Made by a program: the position numbers and the translations under genes. From an uncultured Paraprevotella sp. (lineage in GTDB: Bacteria > Bacteroidota > Bacteroidia > Bacteroidales > Bacteroidaceae), in NCBI GenBank assembly GCA_900770805.1, contig CAAGLP010000180.1, positions 1 through 9,039 on the forward strand: a DNA stretch of 9,039 bases. The letters are read 5' to 3'. Positions 1 to 6,678 of the stretch are shown here, one piece after another. Below the pieces are notes generated by a model. That model was given only the letters and a program-made list of their open reading frames with translations, was not told the DNA's origin and searched no databases. Numbering within the stretch: position 1 is the stretch's first letter; every line of letters begins with the position of its first letter.

Positions 1-817
1 GCTGGATGAGGTCGGAGAAGCGACGGGAGTTATATATCTTGCCATCGCTCAGGAAATAGGCCTTGCCCAAGGCGGCAGGTGCTGTCATCGACTTGAATAC
101 AGCCTGCACCACATCCATCACATAGATAAAGGTCAGTTCCTGGGGCTGGTAGCCAACGGCAAAGTCGGTATGTCCGGCAATGCTCTTTGCCATTACGAAA
201 TAGTCTTTCTCTCTTGGGCCATATACGCCTGTGGGACGTAAGATGACATAAGGGAATTTTGCAGGGTCTATCTTGCACAGATATTCTTCGGCACAGAGTT
301 TGCTCTTGCCATATGCTGTGTTAGGTGCTGGAGCGTCTGTTAGCAATATAGGCTTGTATATTGATTCTTCCTCGGAAATTTCCGTTCCCTTGCCATAACC
401 TTGTGCAGGAGTCTTGACGGGAGTTTCGCGGATAGCGCCAAAGACGCTGAGAGAACTGACAAAGACGAAGCGCTCGGGCACCATGTCTGTCTCCTGCAAT
501 GCCTCAATGAGGTTTATAGTGCCTTGCGTGTTTGTGCGGTAGAAATCCTCTATCTTCAGACACTTTGTAGCTCCGGCTGCATGAACCACATAGTCCCAGG
601 CTCCGCCCATCTCGCACTTCAGTGCCTCAAGCTGCTGCTTCAGTTGATCCTTGTCTCCGAGATTCAATTGTGCAAACTTGATACGATTGTCCTGAAGGTA
701 TCCTTTGGAACTTGTACCACGCATGCCAGCCCACATATCATAGCCCTTGTCCAATCCTTCGCTCACTATATAACTGCCAATGAAGCCACTGGCACCCGTT
801 ACCAATACTTTTTTCAT
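1..817 (-). CDS. NAD-dependent epimerase/dehydratase family protein (partial, C-terminus missing)
   Basis: This is an extended short-chain dehydrogenase/reductase-type protein that probably oxidises, reduces or epimerises a nucleotide sugar or similar substrate with NAD(P). The start at 817 gives an N-terminus MKKVLVTGASGFIGS, a Rossmann dinucleotide-binding strand and loop with the GxxGxxG pattern at about residues 8-14. VSSLSVFG at about 120-127 supplies the serine region, and Y169 and K173 form the YxxxK catalytic pair. LRPTGVYGPR further on is typical of the extended family. The frame stays open to the left edge, giving about 272 residues; relatives are usually about 300-340, so perhaps 40-70 residues lie outside. 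No Shine-Dalgarno sequence precedes the start, and a Bacteroidota promoter sits about 20-50 bases upstream. It is divergent from rnr. The substrate cannot be told from the sequence; UDP-sugar epimerase-like and dihydroflavonol-reductase-like roles are both possible. Confidence 0.9.
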   Translation of the reverse strand, partial: MKKVLVTGASGFIGSYIVSEGLDKGYDMWAGMRGTSSKGYLQDNRIKFAQLNLGDKDQLKQQLEALKCEMGGAWDYVVHAAGATKCLKIEDFYRTNTQGTINLIEALQETDMVPERFVFVSSLSVFGAIRETPVKTPAQGYGKGTEISEEESIYKPILLTDAPAPNTAYGKSKLCAEEYLCKIDPAKFPYVILRPTGVYGPREKDYFVMAKSIAGHTDFAVGYQPQELTFIYVMDVVQAVFKSMTAPAALGKAYFLSDGKIYNSRRFSDLIQ

Positions 818-838
818 AATGGATATTGATTTTGATGG

Positions 839-870
839 CAAAGGTACGATTAAGCGAGTGAAAAAGCAAA
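839..870 (-). promoter_or_regulatory. Bacteroidota-type promoter for the epimerase gene (intact copy)
   Basis: On the minus strand, TTTG at 870-867 (-33 element) is followed after 20 bases by TACCTTTG at 846-839, a full match to the Bacteroidota -7 consensus TAnnTTTG. The 19-21 base spacing is that known for the primary sigma factor of this phylum. Transcription would begin near 832-835, leaving a leader of about 15-18 bases before the ATG at 817. It lies inside the first unit of the 75-bp tandem duplication. Confidence 0.75.
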
Positions 871-895
871 GGAAATTTGAATTTTCCGAGCGTGA

Positions 896-922
896 GTACC
901 TTAGACCGGAGGTCAATGGTAC
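896..922. repeat. Imperfect inverted repeat at the junction of the two repeat units
   Basis: Arms GTACC (896-900) with GACC (904-907) face GGTC (911-914) with GGTAC (918-922) around a 3-base centre, GGA; the intervening 3-base segments pair only in the middle. The 27-bp dyad straddles the unit junction and covers the -7 region of the degraded promoter copy. A weaker version, TTGACC-ATA-GGCCAA, lies near the end of the second unit. It could be an operator or just a by-product of the duplication. Confidence 0.4.
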
Positions 923-945
923 GATTAAGCGAGTGAAAAAGCAAA
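914..945 (-). promoter_or_regulatory. Degraded second copy of the epimerase promoter
   Basis: On the minus strand, TTTG at 945-942 is followed after 20 bases by TACCATTG at 921-914. This has the same geometry as the intact copy 75 bp downstream but one mismatch to the TAnnTTTG consensus. It may be weak or inactive. If active it would give a transcript with a leader about 75 bases longer. Confidence 0.4.
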
Positions 946-1038
946 AGAAATTCGAATTTTCCGAGTATTAGTATCCTTGACCATAGGCCAATGATAAATA
1001 AAATAATTCAAGATTATACTTATGATAGAAAAAAAGCG

Positions 1039-1046
1039 TATATTTG
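1039..1046 (+). promoter_or_regulatory. Candidate -7 element for the rnr operon
   Basis: TATATTTG fits the Bacteroidota -7 consensus TAnnTTTG and lies 44 bases before the rnr start, which would give a leader of roughly 35-40 bases. No TTTG is present at the expected -33 position (about 1015-1018 reads TATA), so the call rests on one element only. Confidence 0.45.
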
Positions 1047-1090
1047 CGATAACAAAACATGGGGGCTAACCCAAGCAAAAATACATCACC

Positions 1091-3346
1091 ATGGGAAACA
1101 AGAAAAACGGAGGCAAGAACCTCAGAAAAAGGGACCTGTTATTGTCCCTCACGGAGTTGTTCCAGAAGAATGCAGGAGAGGTATACGACTTAAAACGTTT
1201 GTTCAGGGACTTGCAACTGAAAACACATCCCCTGAAGATGCTTTGTGTGGATTGTCTCGAAGACTTGCTCCTGGACGATTATATCAAGGAGACAGCACGC
1301 TACTGCTATACACTGAATGCCCCGTCGCAAGTAATGGAAGGAGTATTCCGTCGCAAATCCAACGGCAAGAATACCTTTGTGCCCAACGATGGCGGCGAAC
1401 CCATTTTGGTGGCAGAACGCAATTCCATGCATGCCATGGACGGAGACCAGGTGAAGGCTTCCATGCTGGCACGTCGCCGCAATCATGTCCGCGAAGCACA
1501 GGTAATAGAAATAGTGAAGCGATCTGAAAAGCAGTTTGTGGGCACTTTGAAGGTAAGCAAAGACTATGCCTACCTGCTCACCGAGGACCGCACTCTGGCC
1601 AACGACATATTCATTCCCAAGAATTACCTGAAGAAGGGCAATAACGGTGACAAGGCCGTTGTCCGTGTAGTAGAATGGCCGGAAGGTGCCAAGAACCCGA
1701 TCGGCAAGGTGGTGGACATACTGGGACGCACGGGCGAGAACAACGCCGAAATGCATGCCATACTGGCGGAATTCGGCCTGCCCTACACCTACCCCAAGAA
1801 CGTAGAGGCCATTGCCAACCGCATATCCAAGGACATTCCCCAGTCCGAGATAGACCGCCGACGCGATATGCGCGATATACTTACCTTCACCATAGACCCT
1901 CACGATGCCAAGGACTTTGACGATGCCATCAGCATACAGGTACTGAAGGATGGTGGGGATAGCAGCAAGACTCTTTATGAAGTGGGTGTGCACATAGCAG
2001 ACGTCAGTCACTATGTCACCGAGGGGTCGGCCATAGACAAGGAGGCACTGAAACGTGGCACCAGTGTCTATCTGGTAGATCGCACCATTCCCATGTTGCC
2101 TGAAAGCTTGTGCAACAACCTTTGCTCCTTACGTCCCGATGAGGACAAACTGACCTTCAGCGTTATCTTTAAGATGAACGAGAAGGCCGAGGTGAAGGAC
2201 TACGAGATAATACACACAGTAACACGAAGCAACCGTCGCTTCAGTTACGGACAGGTTCAGCAAATCCTGGAGGAGGAGCACGAGGCAAGCGAGCAAGACT
2301 ACAATGCTCCTGGCGATGTGTTGGTACCCATCGAGGACCATGTACCCTCCACAACCTTTGCTCCAGGTACCGAGGAGCGCAAGCTGTTGCTCGTGCTGAA
2401 CCGCATGGCCAAAGAACTGCGCCGACGCCGTTTCCAAAGCGGTGCCGTGGACTTTGACCGCTGCGAAGTGCGTTTCAACATAGACGAGAAGGGCAAACCC
2501 ACCAGCGTCTACTTCAAAGTGGCCAAGGATGCCAACAAACTCATTGAGGAGTTCATGCTGTTAGCCAATCGTACCGTAGCAGAGAGCATTGGCAAGGTGC
2601 CCAAGAACCAGAAAGCAAAGGTTATACCTTACCGAATCCACGATGTACCCGACCCAACCAAACTGATGAGACTGGGCGACTTCGTAAGCAAATTCGGTTA
2701 TCGTCTGAAGACCCAGGGTACCAAAGGAGAAATATCCAAGAACCTTAACAAGATGCTGGCCGATGTGCACGGCAAAGCCGAACAGAACGTCATAGAGATG
2801 GTAACCCTGCGTGCCATGATGAAGGCAAGGTATAGCGTGCACAATATCGGACACTATGGCCTGGCCTTCCAGCACTATACACATTTCACATCGCCCATAC
2901 GACGATACCCCGACCTGATGTTGCATCGTCTTCTGACCAAGTATGCTACTGGTGGACGCAGTGTCAACCCCATGAAATACGAGGAACTCTGCGAACAGTG
3001 TTCCGATGCAGAACAGACAGCAGCACAAGCAGAACGTGCCAGCATCAAGTACAAGCAGGTGGAATACATGAAAGAGCATCTGGGAGAGACCTTTGAAGGC
3101 ACCATCTCTGGAGTTACCGAGTTTGGGCTATATGTGGAAGTGAACGAAAACAAATGTGAAGGTTTCGTTCCCCTACGCGATCTGGACGACGACTACTACG
3201 AGTTTGATGAGAAGAATTTCTGTCTGCGAGGACGCAGGCGCAACCGCTCATATAACCTTGGAGACCAGGTACATGTACAGGTGGCACGTGCCGACCTCTA
3301 TCGCAAGCAACTCGACTACAAACTGGTAAGACCCGAACAGAAATAA
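1091..3346 (+). CDS. rnr: Ribonuclease R, 3'-to-5' exoribonuclease of the RNase II/RNB family
   Basis: RNase R degrades structured RNA processively from the 3' end in the cytoplasm, serving mRNA turnover and RNA quality control. The 751-residue protein shows the standard order: a basic N-terminus and winged-helix region (about 11-75), two cold-shock-like RNA-binding regions (about 85-210), the RNB nuclease domain (about 255-600) and a C-terminal S1 domain (about 664-748). The metal-binding motif DPHDAKDFDD gives D269, D275, D277 and D278, the four acidic residues of the RNB active site. HFTSPIRRYPD at 598-608 is the other RNB signature. An extra stretch at about 395-427 is discussed as a finding. 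The start yields a normal N-terminus, with no Shine-Dalgarno sequence. It is the first gene of a run with rpoN, 21 bases downstream. Identification is secure. Confidence 0.97.
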   Translation: MGNKKNGGKNLRKRDLLLSLTELFQKNAGEVYDLKRLFRDLQLKTHPLKMLCVDCLEDLLLDDYIKETARYCYTLNAPSQVMEGVFRRKSNGKNTFVPNDGGEPILVAERNSMHAMDGDQVKASMLARRRNHVREAQVIEIVKRSEKQFVGTLKVSKDYAYLLTEDRTLANDIFIPKNYLKKGNNGDKAVVRVVEWPEGAKNPIGKVVDILGRTGENNAEMHAILAEFGLPYTYPKNVEAIANRISKDIPQSEIDRRRDMRDILTFTIDPHDAKDFDDAISIQVLKDGGDSSKTLYEVGVHIADVSHYVTEGSAIDKEALKRGTSVYLVDRTIPMLPESLCNNLCSLRPDEDKLTFSVIFKMNEKAEVKDYEIIHTVTRSNRRFSYGQVQQILEEEHEASEQDYNAPGDVLVPIEDHVPSTTFAPGTEERKLLLVLNRMAKELRRRRFQSGAVDFDRCEVRFNIDEKGKPTSVYFKVAKDANKLIEEFMLLANRTVAESIGKVPKNQKAKVIPYRIHDVPDPTKLMRLGDFVSKFGYRLKTQGTKGEISKNLNKMLADVHGKAEQNVIEMVTLRAMMKARYSVHNIGHYGLAFQHYTHFTSPIRRYPDLMLHRLLTKYATGGRSVNPMKYEELCEQCSDAEQTAAQAERASIKYKQVEYMKEHLGETFEGTISGVTEFGLYVEVNENKCEGFVPLRDLDDDYYEFDEKNFCLRGRRRNRSYNLGDQVHVQVARADLYRKQLDYKLVRPEQK

Positions 3347-3367
3347 AAATACATTAAGGTAAGATTC

Positions 3368-4786
3368 ATGCCACTCTCACTCATCCAACAGCAGAAACTC
3401 ACGCAGGAACAGATACAACTGCAGACGGCCATGCAAGTGCTGGCATCCAAGTTGGTGGAACTCCCTTTAGAGGGATTACGTGAGCGTGTGGCTACAGAAC
3501 TGGCCGAGAACCCTTATCTGGAAGCCAGCAATAGCGAAAACGGAGATGGATACCTTCAGGCAGACGGAGTAACTGGAGAGGTCTCTGCCGGTGAATACGA
3601 TGCCAGACAGGACTACTCCAGCGAAGACGACATACCTGACTATCTTCTGCACCAATCATCGGGAAACGAAACCGAAAACAACGGCATGGACAGCGCGGAC
3701 ACGCAGTCCTTTTACGAACTGTTGATGGAGCAGGCAGGAGGATGCGACTTATCTGAGCATGACAGGCAGATATTGGAATACCTGATTGGCAACCTTGGAG
3801 ACGAAGGTCTGCTCGGCAAACCTCTCTTCCAGATAGCCGACGAACTAAGTATCTACCACTACTGCGACACAACACCGGAGGAGGTGGAACGTATCCTCCA
3901 CATCCTCTGGCGCTTTGATCCACCCGGAGTGGGCGCACGCAACCTGCAGGAATGCCTCATCATACAGTGCAAGCGCAAGGGATATCGCAGTGTTCCTGGC
4001 CACACGCCTTTGCTCTTGAAGGTGTTGGAACGTAACTGGGAGGACATAAGCCACAATAGATGGGACCTGATACAACAGAAGTACAAACTCTCTGACCAGC
4101 AGGTACAGATGTTACGCCATGAGATAAGACGCTTGAACCCACGTCCAGGCAGTTCCATGGGCGAGAAGCCTAATTCGGCAGAAACACAAATTACCCCCGA
4201 CGTCATTGTTGGTGTTGACCAAGAGGGCAACATTGATTTGACACTGAACGACGGTGACATGCCCACCCTCTCCGTCAGCGACGATGCCATGGAGATGATA
4301 GATGTGGATTTCGTGCGCGACTATGTGAACCGCGGACGCCTCTTCATTGGTGCCATCATACAGCGCAGACACACTATCATGCGAACCATGCAGGCCATCA
4401 TAAAGTTGCAACGCAAATACCTGCTCACTGGCGACGAAACACTACTTCGCCCCATGCGCCTGGAAGACATAGCAAAAATCACGGAACAGGACCTTAGCAC
4501 CGTATCCCGCGTATGCAACAGCAAATACGTGGAAACGCCATATGGCACATATCCCTTGCGCTGGTTCTTCACCACACAGGCCAAGGCAGCAAAAGAAGAC
4601 GTGTCCATCAAAAAGATGCATCAGGCACTGAAGGAAATTATAGAACAGGAAGACAAAAGCCACCCGCTGCAGGACGATGTTCTTGCCGAAATGCTGCAAC
4701 AAAAAGGCTTTGACGTGGCACGTCGTACCGTGGCTAAATACCGCGAGCAATTGGGAATCCCCACAAGCAGAATGAGAAGAGCATGA
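3368..4786 (+). CDS. rpoN: RNA polymerase sigma-54 factor (RpoN)
   Basis: RpoN directs core RNA polymerase to -24/-12 promoters and needs an AAA+ enhancer-binding activator to open DNA. The 472-residue protein begins with a glutamine-rich activator-interaction region I (about 1-50, ending in ELAENPYLE), followed by an acidic, variable region II (about 51-115). The core-binding region (about 116-310) includes DPPGVGARNLQECL. The DNA-binding part holds a helix-turn-helix near 365-385 (KITEQDLSTVSRVCNSKYV) and the RpoN box ARRTVAKYRE at 451-460, an exact match to the family signature. The length is normal. AAGGTAAG just upstream is a weak Shine-Dalgarno-like stretch. Its last codons overlap the next start by 4 bases (ATGA). 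No enhancer-binding activator gene is visible in the window, so the regulon cannot be inferred. Confidence 0.97.
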   Translation: MPLSLIQQQKLTQEQIQLQTAMQVLASKLVELPLEGLRERVATELAENPYLEASNSENGDGYLQADGVTGEVSAGEYDARQDYSSEDDIPDYLLHQSSGNETENNGMDSADTQSFYELLMEQAGGCDLSEHDRQILEYLIGNLGDEGLLGKPLFQIADELSIYHYCDTTPEEVERILHILWRFDPPGVGARNLQECLIIQCKRKGYRSVPGHTPLLLKVLERNWEDISHNRWDLIQQKYKLSDQQVQMLRHEIRRLNPRPGSSMGEKPNSAETQITPDVIVGVDQEGNIDLTLNDGDMPTLSVSDDAMEMIDVDFVRDYVNRGRLFIGAIIQRRHTIMRTMQAIIKLQRKYLLTGDETLLRPMRLEDIAKITEQDLSTVSRVCNSKYVETPYGTYPLRWFFTTQAKAAKEDVSIKKMHQALKEIIEQEDKSHPLQDDVLAEMLQQKGFDVARRTVAKYREQLGIPTSRMRRA

Positions 4787-5394
4787 AATTGGCAAGACAC
4801 ATATCCATGGCACTGTCCACGGTGTTCCAACCAGCCTTCTATCCGTTGGTGGGATTCATAATATTGTTCACCTTCACCTACATGAGCATGTTGCCATGGG
4901 AGTTCAAGTTATGGGTGTTAATAGCAGTGTATCTGTTTACCATAGCCATACCCTATGTCATGACTTTCCTCATCCGCAAAACAAACGGATGGAGCAAGCA
5001 CGACCTGCATCAGCAACACCGTAGATACATTGTCTACTTCATAAACATCATCTCGTACCTCAGTTGCATGTACGTATGCCACAGACTTTACCTGCCCTCC
5101 TTCATGGGAGCCATACTGGTGATAAGCCTGATGGTACAATGCGTATGCGTAATAACAAATCTATGGTATAAGGTGAGTATGCACTCGGCAGGCACTGGAG
5201 TCATCATTGGCGCCCTTTTGGCCTACAGCCATATTTTTGCTTTCAATCCCATTTGGTGGCTATGCATCTCCATACTTCTCTCTGGAGCAGTAATGAGCAG
5301 CCGAATGCTATTGAAAGGTCACACCCTTGGCCAGGTCCTCACTGGTACCTTCATCGGAATAATTTGCGGAATAGTAGGAATTATGGTGTGGTAG
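4783..5394 (+). CDS. PAP2-like integral membrane phosphatase family protein
   Basis: This is a 203-residue, strongly hydrophobic protein with about six or seven membrane-spanning stretches (near 14-34, 42-64, 83-100, 106-127, 137-155, 158-172 and 185-203). It resembles the type-2 phosphatidic acid phosphatase family, whose members remove phosphate from lipid phosphates at the membrane. S173-R174 followed by H180 and Q184 match the SR-x5-H-x3-D motif with D replaced by Q, and SMHSAG with H134 sits where PSGH is expected. The first PAP2 motif, K-x6-RP, is not clear; only a basic segment near 72-81 is present. Activity is therefore uncertain, and the protein may be a divergent or non-catalytic relative. 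The ATGA overlap with rpoN implies translational coupling, but I see no functional link. A role in undecaprenyl or other lipid phosphate recycling is speculation. Confidence 0.72.
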   Translation: MKLARHISMALSTVFQPAFYPLVGFIILFTFTYMSMLPWEFKLWVLIAVYLFTIAIPYVMTFLIRKTNGWSKHDLHQQHRRYIVYFINIISYLSCMYVCHRLYLPSFMGAILVISLMVQCVCVITNLWYKVSMHSAGTGVIIGALLAYSHIFAFNPIWWLCISILLSGAVMSSRMLLKGHTLGQVLTGTFIGIICGIVGIMVW

Positions 5395-5397
5395 TTT

Positions 5398-6093
5398 TTA
5401 TTGCCATCCCTTCTCCAGCGCATGCCACATGCTTTGGCGGACTTCGGTGTGCATGGAGCAGAGGGTTTGAGCAAGATGTTCCATTTCCGACCGTTGGGTT
5501 CTGTCTTCATAGGGACAGGGAAGTATCTGTCGTACCAGCTGGGTTTCGGTGGCATAGGATGCGATGTCCTTTTCGGGAACAAGGCAAAGAGGGCGTATCA
5601 TTGTAAGGGGATAATGCTCCATAGCCATGGATGGAAGCATGGAATGGAAGGAACCTTCGTAGAGCAGGTTCATTAGCATTGTGGCAAGAAAATCATCCTG
5701 ATGATGCCCAAGCGCTATCTTGTTGAAACCGTGTTCCACAGCAAAGTCAAACATAGCCTTACGGCGGTAGCGTGCACACAGGAAGCAACGAGTCCTGCGC
5801 TTGTCTGTTGATTCATTGAAAGAGGTTTTGAGGATATGCAATTTGACGCCAAGTGCGTCGCAGAAGTCCTTCATATATGCAATGTCGGTCCTATATGGCA
5901 CATTGTCCATAACCACATGCACAGCCTCCACACAGATGGAAGGTTTGAAGATACGCGCACGTTCCGCCATCAGCTGAGCCATGACAAGTGAGTCCTTGCC
6001 ACCTGACAGGGCAAGCAGAATCCTGTCGTCATCGGCCAGCAGTCCGTATTCCGTACAACCTTTATTGAACAGGCGTTTGATTTTGCGTATCAT
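5398..6093 (-). CDS. ttcA: tRNA 2-thiocytidine biosynthesis protein TtcA-like PP-loop ATPase
   Basis: TtcA adenylates cytidine 32 of certain tRNAs and replaces the oxygen with sulfur, using a 4Fe-4S cluster. The 231-residue protein has the PP-loop ATP-binding motif SGGKDS at 30-35, a CxxC pair C103 and C106 (RCFLCARYRR), the family motif GHHQDD at 129-134 and a third conserved cysteine C193 (LPCPYE). These match the three cluster-binding cysteines of the family. The length is somewhat shorter than E. coli TtcA but normal for a compact version. It is the last gene of the minus-strand operon, 18 bases after the acetyltransferase, and its stop lies 3 bases from the stop of the convergent PAP2-like gene. 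Related PP-loop thiolases (TtuA type) are the main alternative, but the single central CxxC plus late cysteine favours TtcA. Confidence 0.85.
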   Translation of the reverse strand: MIRKIKRLFNKGCTEYGLLADDDRILLALSGGKDSLVMAQLMAERARIFKPSICVEAVHVVMDNVPYRTDIAYMKDFCDALGVKLHILKTSFNESTDKRRTRCFLCARYRRKAMFDFAVEHGFNKIALGHHQDDFLATMLMNLLYEGSFHSMLPSMAMEHYPLTMIRPLCLVPEKDIASYATETQLVRQILPCPYEDRTQRSEMEHLAQTLCSMHTEVRQSMWHALEKGWQ

Positions 6094-6111
6094 AATATAA
6101 TAAGTATACTA

Positions 6112-6678
6112 CTATTCTGATAGCATGCGCAGATAATGATGGCCGAAAATAAAGAGGTCGCCATCGTGTTTAAAACCAAGAGACTCGTAGAGAGCCTTGG
6201 CACCAAGGTTATTGGGTTCGCAGGCAAGTACGGCAGGCAAGCACTTTTCTCTGGCAATACCTATACCATATTGTAATAATTGTCTGGCCAATCCCTTACC
6301 ACGAGCATGGGGCAGCACAGCAATGCTGTCAAAGTACAGTTCATCAGGTTGTGCCTCGGCATCCATGCTTCCCACATCAAAGGTAATGAGTTCATCCAAC
6401 ATGGAAAACGTACGCCTTCGCATCTGCATATACTCATCTCCCCTGTATAGCACAAGAGCACCAAGTGGTTTTCCCTCCTCGTCCTGTGCTATGATGCAAT
6501 GTCGCCAGGAATATAATGTGCCGTCCTGACGAATGGATTCGGCGAGCAATTCAAGCCTGCGCCTGTCCTGCCCGCCAATATGTTCGGGATACCTTTCCAT
6601 GATGTCATCGCCCAATGCCTCCACTACCACAAGGGCAATGAAAGGAGCGTCATCAATGGTAGCTTTCCTTATTGTCAT
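6112..6678 (-). CDS. GNAT family N-acetyltransferase
   Basis: A 188-residue Gcn5-related acetyltransferase, which moves an acetyl group from acetyl-CoA to an amine on an unknown small molecule or protein. The start is placed at 6678 because MTIRKATIDDAPFI is the usual beta-1/alpha-1 opening of the family and its ATG overlaps the ispG stop as ATGA. A longer frame from 6756 would run deep into ispG. Motif A is visible as DSIAVLPHARGKGLARQLL, with the acetyl-CoA pyrophosphate loop R126-G127-K128-G129-L130-A131. The later NNLGAKALYESLGF (about 156-169) is the motif B region, with Y164 a candidate general acid. Translational coupling to ispG is likely. The substrate is unknown, and the neighbours are too general to suggest one. 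Confidence 0.9.
   Translation of the reverse strand: MTIRKATIDDAPFIALVVVEALGDDIMERYPEHIGGQDRRRLELLAESIRQDGTLYSWRHCIIAQDEEGKPLGALVLYRGDEYMQMRRRTFSMLDELITFDVGSMDAEAQPDELYFDSIAVLPHARGKGLARQLLQYGIGIAREKCLPAVLACEPNNLGAKALYESLGFKHDGDLFIFGHHYLRMLSE

Larger units (their letters stand above)
843..992. repeat. Two-copy 75-bp tandem direct repeat
   Basis: Units 843-917 and 918-992 are adjacent. The first 48 bases of each match at 46 of 48 positions by eye, and the last 27 bases at 18 of 27. Each unit carries the TTTG and -7 region of a minus-strand promoter, so the duplication copied a promoter module. The period is a multiple of three, so spurious reading frames crossing it show an apparent 25-residue protein repeat; I do not regard these as genes. 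There is no third copy and no spacer structure of the CRISPR kind. Confidence 0.9.

Noticed and set aside
780..971. Open frame of 63 codons with an internal 25-residue repeat, and a matching minus-strand frame at 738-944
   Set aside because: Both cross the epimerase promoter and the 75-bp DNA duplication. The protein repeat follows from the period being a multiple of three, and most of the first part is antisense to the epimerase.
843..992. Possible CRISPR array
   Set aside because: There are only two directly adjacent units with no unique spacers and no cas genes, and the unit contains promoter elements.
1059..1090. Upstream ATG in the rnr leader as a possible leader peptide
   Set aside because: It is out of frame with rnr, runs into the gene without an early stop, and has no conserved or regulatory look.
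991..1527. Open frame of 178 codons on the plus strand starting before rnr
   Set aside because: It overlaps rnr in another frame with a low-complexity, basic sequence; the rnr frame carries all family conservation.
1190..2011. Open frame of 273 codons on the minus strand
   Set aside because: It is antisense to the conserved rnr coding region, with a composition typical of shadow frames and no recognisable motif.
5340..5450. Intrinsic terminator between the convergent operons
   Set aside because: The short T-run at 5395-5399 is not preceded on either strand by a stable GC-rich hairpin that I can see.
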